Shown here: positions 10,361-18,100 of the stretch, in pieces
Numbering within the stretch: position 1 is the first letter of the stretch
Layout of the letters: every line of letters begins with the position of its first letter
Assembly (NCBI RefSeq): GCF_001021085.1
Contig: NZ_CP004021.1
Coordinates: forward strand, 1,076,001-1,140,000
Origin: Candidatus Liberibacter africanus PTSAPSY
GTDB lineage: Bacteria; Pseudomonadota; Alphaproteobacteria; Rhizobiales; Rhizobiaceae
DNA length: 64,000 nucleotides
Direction of reading: 5' to 3'
Program-made: the position numbers and the translations under genes
The notes under the pieces: model-generated
What the model saw: the letters and a program-made list of their open reading frames with translations, nothing else
Told to the model about the DNA's origin: nothing
Database searches by the model: none

Positions 10361-10741
10361 GTGGTTATGTTGAATAATGGTGTGATTATGTGGATTTTGA
10401 CTGTTATGGGTATTTTAGCTGTAGATATTGGTTGTAAGATGGGTTTTGTGATACAGAAGGATGGTAATATTTTATCTGGAACTGTAAGGTTTGAAAATGG
10501 AAGATTTGAGGGTGGTGGAATGAAGTTTTTAAAGTTCCAAAATTGGCTAGATAAATTGGAAGGAATTAAGGTCGTTTGGTTTGAAGAGGTGAGACGTCAT
10601 TTGGGCGTTGATGCATCTCATGCTTATGATGGTTTCTTGGCTGTGTTGGTTGCTTGGTGTGAAAAAAATCAAATAGCTTATGGTGGTGTGCCAGTACAAA
10701 CTATAAAAAACATATTACAGGACATAACAACTTTTTATTAG
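10361..10741 (+). pseudogene. Truncated phage-type RuvC-like Holliday-junction nuclease
   Basis: The 126-residue product has the RNase H-fold start of phage crossover-junction nucleases: LAVDIGCKMGF (first catalytic Asp), a beta hairpin, then VWFEEVRRH with the second acidic residue, and a later AYDGFLAVLVAWCEKNQI helix. Full-length relatives run on after GVPVQTIK with a further acidic motif needed for catalysis; here the frame ends at ITTFY, so the C-terminal third is missing and activity is doubtful. Start ATG 10361 or an in-frame ATG nearby (MWILTV). It sits alone next to the GC-rich palindrome, which suggests a phage remnant. Confidence 0.6.
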
Positions 10742-10762
10742 ATTTTAACATTATGTAATGAA

Positions 10763-11821
10763 TTATGATTTTGGTGGATAGCGATGTACCATGTTGTTGT
10801 GATCAGTAATATAGTAGGATTCATTGTCTATTTTTTTTATATTATGACTGTCAATTTTAACTTTCCCATATCCTCCAGGAATATCAAGAATATAGAATGG
10901 TTGGCATAGTCCAGAAATTTTTTCTTTTAAGCGTGCGACAATTTTTTTTCCTTCTTCAATGGTAAGACGAAAATGGCTTGTTCCAGGAGCAAGATCTGGA
11001 TGATGTAGATAATAGGGTTTAATACGTAGTTCTACAAAAGTTCGCATAAGATTTTCAAGAATTTCAGGATCATCATTGATACCTTTGAGTAATACCGATT
11101 GACTTAAAAGAATTATTCCAGCATCTGCAAGTGCATTAATAGCCTTTATAGATTCTGGAGAAAATTCATAAGGATGATTGGCATGTATTGCAATATATAT
11201 GGGTTTGCCAGCTTCTTTTAGACATTGAATGAACTCAGGATTAATACGTTGAGGATCAACAATAGGAACACGACTATGAAAACGTAATATTTTAATATGT
11301 TTTATATCCCTCAATTTTTTTAAAACTTTCTGTAAACGCTTATGCGATAAAATTAAAGGATCTCCTCCTGTAAAGATCACTTCCCAAATTTGGGTATTTT
11401 CTTGAATATAAGAAATGGCGTTCTCTATTTCTTCGGAAGATAAAACGCTTCCTTTTTGCGTGCCGATCATTTCTCTACGAAAACAAAATCGGCAGTATAC
11501 AGGGCATACATGTAATAATTTCAGTAACACTCTATCAGGATAACGGTGTACAATGCCTTTTAAAGGGCTATGATTATTATCTCCAATTGGATCTTCTCGT
11601 TCTTCTGGCAAAATATTCAACTCTTCTTTTTGAGGAATAAATTGACGGGCAATAGGATCATGAGGATTATGAGAATCTATTAAGTTAGCAATAACAGGAG
11701 TTAAAGCAATAGAATAATGATTTGAAATTTCTTTTATCGTATTGATCTGTTCTTGATTGATGAGGTTTGCTTTGTACAATTGTTGTGCAGAAGTTAATTT
11801 TTTATTACGAAATTTCATCAT
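10763..11821 (-). CDS. epmB: EF-P (R)-beta-lysine aminomutase, KamA-family radical SAM
   Basis: EpmB converts (S)-alpha-lysine into (R)-beta-lysine, which EpmA attaches to elongation factor P. The radical-SAM cluster motif CPVYCRFC is present (cysteines about 118, 122 and 125 in the longest frame), followed by the GGDPL turn and a C-terminal GGYGK segment typical of the PLP-binding part of the family. The frame is open from 11857, but ATG 11819-11821 overlaps the epmA stop in an ATGA arrangement, so I take that start and infer translational coupling. epmB follows epmA, and efp lies divergently beyond, giving a compact EF-P modification module. Confidence 0.93.
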   Translation of the reverse strand: MMKFRNKKLTSAQQLYKANLINQEQINTIKEISNHYSIALTPVIANLIDSHNPHDPIARQFIPQKEELNILPEEREDPIGDNNHSPLKGIVHRYPDRVLLKLLHVCPVYCRFCFRREMIGTQKGSVLSSEEIENAISYIQENTQIWEVIFTGGDPLILSHKRLQKVLKKLRDIKHIKILRFHSRVPIVDPQRINPEFIQCLKEAGKPIYIAIHANHPYEFSPESIKAINALADAGIILLSQSVLLKGINDDPEILENLMRTFVELRIKPYYLHHPDLAPGTSHFRLTIEEGKKIVARLKEKISGLCQPFYILDIPGGYGKVKIDSHNIKKIDNESYYITDHNNMVHRYPPKS

Positions 11822-12885
11822 ATTTTTTCTTTTTCGGATGTACTCAAAGGAGTCCAAATAATTTCATTGAGGTTGCTTGTGCCTGTAGCAAGCATAACAA
11901 GTCGATCAAAGCCCATTGCTATACCGGAAGATTGTGGCATTTCTGCTAAGCAAGAAAGGAAATCTTCGTCTATGGGGTAGGTTTCATTATATATTTTCTG
12001 TTTTTCTTGCATTTCTTTTTCAAATCGGTGGCGTTGTTCAATTGGATCAATAAGTTCATCAAAAGCATTGCATAATTCAATATTACATGCATAAAGCTCG
12101 AAACGTCGTGCAAAACGGTGATCGTCAGGACAAATGTTAGATAATGCAGATTCTGAAGCAGGATAACGATCAAGAATAGTACAGCAGTTGATGCCAAGAC
12201 GGGGTTCTATTTTTTCTACAAGAACACGAGAGAAAATATCGCTCCACGTATCGTCGTGGGCAACACGTATTCCAGATTTTTGTGCTTGTAAAGACAACAG
12301 ATCGCGATCTGGTTTACTAGGATTATCAATCGTAACACAAAGATCAATATTTGCATATCGTGCAAAAGCTTCGGAAACAGTAATATACTCTGCTTCACTA
12401 AAAGGATTACATTTAATACCTTTAAAAGAAAAAGTTTTTTTATCAGCAGCTTCTGCTGCACATCGTATAATATCCATGCAATCTTTCATTAATTTTTCAT
12501 ATGATTCATATGCACGATACCATTCTAACATAGTAAATTCTGGTTGATGTAGACAATCTTGTTCTCCATTTCTCCAAACGTGTGCGAAGCAAAAAATTTT
12601 TTCTTCTCCTGCAGCTAGAAGCTTTTTACAAGAAAATTCAGGAGAAGTTTGCAGATATAAAGTCTTTCGTATATGCTCATCTATGATAAATTCTGTAGAA
12701 AAAGCTTGTATGTGCGTTTCATTTCCAGGAGAATCTTGAAGACACATTGAATCAATTTCGACAAAATTCTTTTTTGCGAAGTATTTTCTTAAAGAATTTT
12801 GAATCATATTGCGTTTGAGAAGAAAAGGACGGCGACGATGATGAAAATCACGATTCCACCAAGGTTTGGAAGAAATTTTGTGCAT
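11818..12885 (-). CDS. epmA: EF-P lysine ligase EpmA (PoxA/GenX)
   Basis: A lysyl-tRNA-synthetase paralogue without an anticodon-binding domain that adds beta-lysine to EF-P. At 355 residues it has the length of EpmA rather than of LysRS. Class II motifs are visible: RxxxFxFEIDSM-like opening (RKYFAKKNFVEIDSM), HVWRNGEQDCLHQPEFTMLEWYRAY (motif 2) and GIAMGFDRLVML (motif 3). It is transcribed away from efp and its stop overlaps the epmB start. Confidence 0.95.
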   Translation of the reverse strand: MHKISSKPWWNRDFHHRRRPFLLKRNMIQNSLRKYFAKKNFVEIDSMCLQDSPGNETHIQAFSTEFIIDEHIRKTLYLQTSPEFSCKKLLAAGEEKIFCFAHVWRNGEQDCLHQPEFTMLEWYRAYESYEKLMKDCMDIIRCAAEAADKKTFSFKGIKCNPFSEAEYITVSEAFARYANIDLCVTIDNPSKPDRDLLSLQAQKSGIRVAHDDTWSDIFSRVLVEKIEPRLGINCCTILDRYPASESALSNICPDDHRFARRFELYACNIELCNAFDELIDPIEQRHRFEKEMQEKQKIYNETYPIDEDFLSCLAEMPQSSGIAMGFDRLVMLATGTSNLNEIIWTPLSTSEKEKI

Positions 12886-13043
12886 GAGGATCTTCTAGTT
12901 TTTATAAACCTATAATAAATCTTTACAAAAAAACATTTGATTATTGGTTTTACAGGATAAAGAATAAGCAATCGTGTTCTACAACTGAAATATTACAATC
13001 AATAGTTACTGTTACTATAGTTAAAATAAGGAATAAATTCAAT

Positions 13044-13613
13044 ATGGTTAAGGTTATCGCTTCTGCTGTGCGTAAAGGGAATGTCCTTGATGTAAATGGA
13101 AAATTATATGTTGTTCTTGTTGCAACAAATTTTCATCCTGGCAAAGGAACTCCTATTACACAGGTGGAAATGCGTCGTATTTCTGATGGAGTAAAGGTTT
13201 CTGAGCGTTGGCGTACAACAGAACAAGTAGAGCGTGCTTTTGTTGAAGAAGAACGCTTTCAGTTTTTATATGAAGATCATGAAGGATTTCATTTTATGAA
13301 TCCAGAAACTTATGATCAAATTGCTGTTTCTAAGGACGTTGTTGGTGATCAAAAAGTATATTTCCAAGAAGGAATGGAAATGAAACTTTTAATTTACGAA
13401 GGAATTGTGTTATCTGTTGAATTACCTCGTCAAGTTGTATTCACCATTATTGAAACAGAACCTTCTTCCAAAGGACAAACGGTTACATCATCTTATAAGC
13501 CAGCTATTCTTTCTAATAATATAAGAACGACAGTACCTCCTCATATTAATGTAGGGGATGATATTGTTATCCTTACAGAAGATAATTCATATGTCGAACG
13601 CGTAAAAAAATAA
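13044..13613 (+). CDS. efp: Translation elongation factor P
   Basis: EF-P rescues ribosomes stalled at polyproline. The 189-residue protein has the three OB/KOW-like domains. Its first domain ends in the HPGKGTP loop with Lys34 at the position that EpmAB modifies in the enterobacterial enzyme. The gene has a good ribosome site (AAGGAATAAA upstream of ATG) and is divergent from epmA; the 158-bp gap (12886-13043) holds the promoters of both directions. Confidence 0.97.
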   Translation: MVKVIASAVRKGNVLDVNGKLYVVLVATNFHPGKGTPITQVEMRRISDGVKVSERWRTTEQVERAFVEEERFQFLYEDHEGFHFMNPETYDQIAVSKDVVGDQKVYFQEGMEMKLLIYEGIVLSVELPRQVVFTIIETEPSSKGQTVTSSYKPAILSNNIRTTVPPHINVGDDIVILTEDNSYVERVKK

Positions 13614-13771
13614 CTAAAACGTGGAGATTTCATGTTCTTATATGTAAAAAGGTAATGGCTCTTTAAATTTTTATTTTAAAGTTTTTCATGATAGTTTGAA
13701 AGAAAAGAAATAGTGTCATTATTTGTATATTCCTCGTAATATTTGTTGGGAATATGATAACAGACGTTACA

Positions 13772-15610
13772 TTACTCATCACTCTTTTTCATATTTTCTT
13801 CTTGCATCATTTCGAGTTTAATCCATTGTTCTTCTTTATCTTTGATTTCTTGCTGTATTTGAGCAAGATCATAATAAAGTTGATGGACTTCTTTATTTGA
13901 AATACATTTTTTATCTATTATTTGTTGTTCTTTTTCAGATATTTGTAGTTGCATGTTGTATATTTCTTGAGGAAGTCTTTCAAGAAGCAATTTTTGACTA
14001 TAGGTGAGAGATTTCTTTTGTTGTTGTTTTGTTTCTTTCGTAGAATATTTCTTCTTCAAAGATTGCACCTGAGGATTGTGAATCTGAGAAGTCTGATTGC
14101 TCTTCTTTTGTTGTGCAAGCATGTCGGAGTATCCTCCAGCATATTTTACCCAATATCCATTAGGATTTTCAATATTTTCAACAGCAATTGTTGATGTTAC
14201 GGTACGGTCTAAAAAATCTCTGTCATGACTAACAATTAATATTGTAGCTTTCAAATTAGAAATAGTTTTTTCTAAAAAATCTAACGTTTCAAAATCAAGA
14301 TCATTTGTTGGTTCGTCCATAATAAGAAAATTAAAGGGTTGAGCCAAAATGCGCGCTATAATGGCACGCATTTTTTCACCTCCAGAGAGGTTTTTCATAA
14401 GAGAATATGCTTGATCGGCATGGAAGAGGAAATCTTTGATATAGCCAGCAACATGACGAGATTCGCCTTGTACCATTAAACTATCTCCATGACTTCCTGT
14501 TAGATAAGAAGCAAGAGTTTCATTTGGATTAATATTTTCGCGTTTTTGATCAATGATCGCAATTTTGAGGTTGGTTCCTAAAGTAATGAGTCCAGAATCG
14601 GGCGTTATTTTTCCGGTTAATAATTTTAATAGTGTTGTTTTGCCTGCGCCATTAGGACCAACAATGCCAATCCGTTCACCATAATGTATGCGGAGAGAAA
14701 AATTTTTAACAATTGAACGATTATCATATTGTTTTGTAATTTTATCTGCTTCTATGACTAATTTTCCAGAAGATGGAAGAGTAGATTGAATATTTGTTTG
14801 TATCGTATTATAAAAGGAGTTTTTTTGTTCTTTTAATTGTGTCTTTATTTCTTGGAGTTCTTTGACTCGACGGACATTGCGTTTTCTTCTTGCGGTTACT
14901 CCATATCGCAACCATTCTTCTTCTGATTCATTTTTTTTCTTTAAATTATGATAACGTATTTGTTCTTGTTCTAGGATATTTTGTTTCCAAAGTTCAAAAT
15001 GAGCAAAACCTTTATTCATATGATCTAAACAACCTCGATCTAACCATACGGTTGTTGTGGACAAATTTTTAAGAAAGCAACGATCGTGAGAAACAAAAAT
15101 AATAGCAGAATTGATCTTTAATAATTCTTGTTCCATCCAATGAATCGTACGAAAATCTAAATGGTTAGTAGGTTCATCTAAGATTAAAATATCGGGTTGT
15201 AGAATCAGCATCTTGATCAAGGCGACACAACGTGATTGCCCAACAGAGAGGTGAGATATTCGATCTTGTTCATTTAAATTGAATTTTTTTAGCAAAGATT
15301 TTAAGCTATAAGAGATGTTTGTTGTATCTTGAATTTTATGATTAATATAGTCATAAATTGTTGAAAAATCAGAAAAATTAGGATTTTGTTCAAGGTATCC
15401 TATTGTAGAAGATCCATGGATAAATACAGTCCCCGATTGCGGTTCTATAATGTTGGCAGCGATTTTTAGTAGAGTGGATTTTCCAGATCCATTGCATCCT
15501 ACAAGGCAGATACGTTCTTTTGGTTTAACGGACAAACATATATCTTGTAATAAATTTACCCCACCTATAGAAGCATTAATGTGATCAAGTCTTAAGATAG
15601 GTATACTCAT
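13772..15610 (-). CDS. uup: ABC-F ATPase, Uup type
   Basis: A soluble protein with two ABC ATPase domains and no membrane segments. First cassette: GCNGSGKSTL (Walker A), LSVGQSR (signature), LILDEPTNHLD (Walker B). Second: GPNGAGKTTL, LSGGEKMRA, IMDEPTNDLD. A linker between them and a charged C-terminal coiled coil (about the last 90 residues) make it Uup-like. Such proteins act on the ribosome and in DNA stability. The frame is open from 15634, but the Met at 15610 starts a normal ABC-F N-terminus (MSIPILRLDH) and avoids overlap with the upstream thiamine diphosphokinase gene, so I prefer it. Confidence 0.93.
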   Translation of the reverse strand: MSIPILRLDHINASIGGVNLLQDICLSVKPKERICLVGCNGSGKSTLLKIAANIIEPQSGTVFIHGSSTIGYLEQNPNFSDFSTIYDYINHKIQDTTNISYSLKSLLKKFNLNEQDRISHLSVGQSRCVALIKMLILQPDILILDEPTNHLDFRTIHWMEQELLKINSAIIFVSHDRCFLKNLSTTTVWLDRGCLDHMNKGFAHFELWKQNILEQEQIRYHNLKKKNESEEEWLRYGVTARRKRNVRRVKELQEIKTQLKEQKNSFYNTIQTNIQSTLPSSGKLVIEADKITKQYDNRSIVKNFSLRIHYGERIGIVGPNGAGKTTLLKLLTGKITPDSGLITLGTNLKIAIIDQKRENINPNETLASYLTGSHGDSLMVQGESRHVAGYIKDFLFHADQAYSLMKNLSGGEKMRAIIARILAQPFNFLIMDEPTNDLDFETLDFLEKTISNLKATILIVSHDRDFLDRTVTSTIAVENIENPNGYWVKYAGGYSDMLAQQKKSNQTSQIHNPQVQSLKKKYSTKETKQQQKKSLTYSQKLLLERLPQEIYNMQLQISEKEQQIIDKKCISNKEVHQLYYDLAQIQQEIKDKEEQWIKLEMMQEENMKKSDE

Positions 15611-15614
15611 GGAA

Positions 15615-16271
15615 TTAAAGCCTTTGTAAATCATAAGGACGAGAAATCAAAGCAGCTAGTCCTTGATCGAACATGATAGTGAGGTTTTTTGTCGCAACAT
15701 TAGAAATAGTACGAGAACAACCAAAGGATAAAGAACTTTGAGAAATAGTATATTTTGCTCCGGTGATAGTGATGTTTTCAATATCTGTAAAGGCAATAAT
15801 AGAAAAAACACTGTTTTCCGGAAGATCAAAACACTGTTTCCCTGGAAGAAGGATAAACGCCTCTTCAATACCAGAAGTAAGGATAACGTTGATATTATTT
15901 TTTTTCAAAGATATTGCTAATGTCATATGTTGCAAAGCATAATCAAAACGTTCCCCAGCAATAGAGCCAACTAAAATGATATTTTTTGCCCCTAATTGTA
16001 AAGCAGTATGAGTGGCAATTTCACCATCTGAACTGTCTTTGTCAGGAGAGTAACAAATACGTTTCACTGACAACCATTGTTGCAGTAATGAGCTATCTAT
16101 AGAGTCAAAATCTCCCACCCATAACTCTGGTACTACTCCTAATTTCATTGCATGATACATGCCTCCATCGGCAGCAATAATTCTGCGATATTTGATTTCA
16201 TATAAAAGACGCTTTGTTACCTTTATATTTCCATTGAGTAAAATAGCGAAATCAGTACGAGACAATGACAT
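15615..16271 (-). CDS. thiN: Thiamine diphosphokinase
   Basis: Pyrophosphorylates thiamine to the active cofactor TPP, allowing salvage of imported thiamine. The 218-residue enzyme shows the family motifs AADGGMYHA, VGDFDSID and PDKDSSDGE and a C-terminal beta-barrel region with NSVFSIIAF. It is followed within a few bases by the ABC-F gene on the same strand, so the two are probably co-transcribed. Confidence 0.93.
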   Translation of the reverse strand: MSLSRTDFAILLNGNIKVTKRLLYEIKYRRIIAADGGMYHAMKLGVVPELWVGDFDSIDSSLLQQWLSVKRICYSPDKDSSDGEIATHTALQLGAKNIILVGSIAGERFDYALQHMTLAISLKKNNINVILTSGIEEAFILLPGKQCFDLPENSVFSIIAFTDIENITITGAKYTISQSSLSFGCSRTISNVATKNLTIMFDQGLAALISRPYDLQRL

Positions 16272-17078
16272 TATTTGTTATACGTCGTTAAAAGGATAAT
16301 TATAAGCTATCAACGTTTGATCTTGTTTGCAAATAATAATAAAAAAAATTGCAACAAAAATAAATATCTTAGAAATGATGTTATTTATGATGTTTGAGGA
16401 AAAATCACATATAATTATATATACACTAAAGGATTGGTCAAAAATTATATGGATGCCACGCAATATTAAGACATACATCAATACAAGAAAAAAATATGTG
16501 GCCGGTAGCAGGAATAGATGAGGTAGGGCGTGGTGCTATTGCAGGACCTGTGGTAGTAGCAGATATTATTCTTGTATAATATACACGACGCGGGTATTTA
16601 TTTTAAATTTATTGCGAACCGTATTATCTAGTTAGTACTTGTCAGGTAACTTGTCCGCAGGAAGGTATAGTCACTTCTTTTCTTAAAAGTGGGTTCGATC
16701 TATCAAATATTTATTTTTTGATAGTTTGATGGAGTATAAAAGAATGGCCCTTTAATCACATTCTTATTTTATTCGTCACTTTTTTGCATAAGATATTAAT
16801 AACATTTATGTATATCTGCTATTTCCTTCGGGATATTTGATATGCGTTTCTGTATTTAAAAAAAACGCTACAAAAGAAGAATTCTTATTAGAGTAGAGCT
16901 CAGGACATTACGTATTATTCGTCATGTTTTAGTATAGAAATACGGCATGATATCATAAGAAATAAGGAATATCTTCCGCGATAATAGTTTTTCAAAAATT
17001 GTTATACCCAAAATGCTAAGTAAGATACATCTTTTATTTTCTATAATAAGGTGATGTTTTTATAAAAGCGGAAGATAC
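16272..17078. other. Non-coding stretch carrying an rnhB fragment
   Basis: Roughly 800 bp without a complete gene. The only recognisable element is the rnhB 5' fragment at 16482-16575, listed separately. The rest is AT-rich with scattered stops in all frames. A patch near 16635-16670 (GTCAGGT...GGAAGG) faintly recalls the SRP RNA tip, but it does not fold accordingly. Confidence 0.5.
16482..16575 (+). pseudogene. Duplicated 5' fragment of rnhB
   Basis: About 94 bp match 43584-43677 inside rnhB with only a few substitutions. The fragment still encodes MWPVAGIDEVGRGAIAGPVV, containing the catalytic DE of RNase HII, then hits a stop after 27 codons. It is the N-terminal segment only, so it is a non-functional partial duplication lying 27 kb from the intact gene. 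Confidence 0.9.
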
Positions 17079-17288
17079 ATGTTCCTTGTGTACTACAATT
17101 ATTTTGATATTTATTTTTTAAATGATGGTTTATTTTTTATATTACGATTTTGTGTAGAATTTTGTGTATTTTTTTTATTCTTATCTTTTTTGGAAAAGCA
17201 ACTAACCAATAAAAGAGGGCTAATGGTTACCATTATTATAGTACCTATTTTTTTTATATTCATTTTTTTTCCTCTATTTATAATTTAA
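17079..17288 (+). CDS. Small hydrophobic membrane protein (69 aa), unknown
   Basis: A very hydrophobic product with two or three membrane segments separated by a charged stretch (LEKQLTNKRGL). The ATG has a GGAAG ribosome site at normal spacing. A second, start-less copy of the 3' two-thirds lies about 340 bp downstream and keeps the same reading frame (LEEQLINKRGL, then IVPIFFIFIF), which argues that this frame was under protein-level selection. The family is unknown to me. Confidence 0.5.
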   Translation: MFLVYYNYFDIYFLNDGLFFILRFCVEFCVFFLFLSFLEKQLTNKRGLMVTIIIVPIFFIFIFFPLFII

Positions 17289-17745
17289 AACAAATAATAT
17301 TATACTAATACATTAAATTAATTAAAATTGTTTCAATATATCTAATATATCATGTAAAAATAATATTTATTATAAATAATTTTAAATATTAGAAATAATT
17401 AAGAGTATTTATTACTTTTTTTTATTTAAAAATATGAAATATTTATCGCATAATCCTGTAGATTATTCCTTTTCTACGCTTTTTAGAATTACTTTTTGAT
17501 ATTTTGGTATTTTTTTTATTGTTATTTTTTTTGGAAGAGCAGTTGATCAATAAAAGAGGGCTAAAGGTTATCATTATTATAGTACCTATTTTTTTTATAT
17601 TCATTTTTTCCCCCTTTATTTATAATTTAAAATAAATAATATTATACCAATACATTAAATTAATTAAAATTATTTCAATATATCTAATATATTATGTAAA
17701 TAACTATTTATTATAAAAATTTTAAATATCAGAAATAATAATTTT
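17168..17745. repeat. Direct repeat of about 230 bp (two copies)
   Basis: Positions about 17168-17402 and 17510-17745 match with scattered differences. They share AATAAAAGAGGGCTAA, CCATTATTATAGTACC-like text and a common AT-rich tail. The repeat covers the 3' part of the small membrane gene and its downstream region. Confidence 0.85.
17462..17635 (+). pseudogene. Second, start-less copy of the small membrane gene
   Basis: An open frame of 57 codons without a start codon, preceded by TAG, that parallels the C-terminal part of the 17079 gene (FFLLLFFLEEQLINKRGL...). It arose from the local direct duplication and has lost its N-terminus. Confidence 0.6.
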
Positions 17746-17836
17746 ATTGATTATTTATATACATTTTTAATATGATACTATCATATAGTTTATTATATAT
17801 TATAAAAATACAATACAATTCTATTATATAAATAAA

Positions 17837-18100
17837 CTACTTTGTAATAGTTATATTATCCCGATTATTAAATAAATTGTAAACGCAAAACGTATCCCTT
17901 AATCTATTTTTGTTACGAAGATTTCTAGTATCCATTTTGGAATAATATTTGGAATTATTGTTATCAAATTGGACTTGCACTTTGTTATTTGAAATATCAA
18001 GAATAGTGCCTATACCGAATTTTGCATGTTGTATGATATCTCCAACTCCAAATTTACTTCCGTTTTTATGAGTAGAATAATTTGTTCCATATGTCGGATT
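17837..18100 (-). pseudogene. Detached C-terminal tail of UvrD (after an in-frame stop)
   Basis: Directly beyond the uvrD stop (TGA at 18101-18103) the same frame stays open for 87 codons to a TAG at 17837-17839. It reads KFGVGDIIQHAKFGIGTI, then VQVQFD, the pattern of the Tudor-like C-terminal domain of UvrD/PcrA helicases. Beyond the FD motif the sequence (SKYYSKMDTRNLRN) no longer follows the family, so the tail itself is decaying. It looks like a domain lost by a nonsense mutation. Confidence 0.75.

Noticed and set aside
16635..16675. Possible SRP (4.5S) RNA-like patch (GTCAGGT...GGAAGG)
   Set aside because: An extra insertion splits the conserved tip and flanking bases do not form the required stem.
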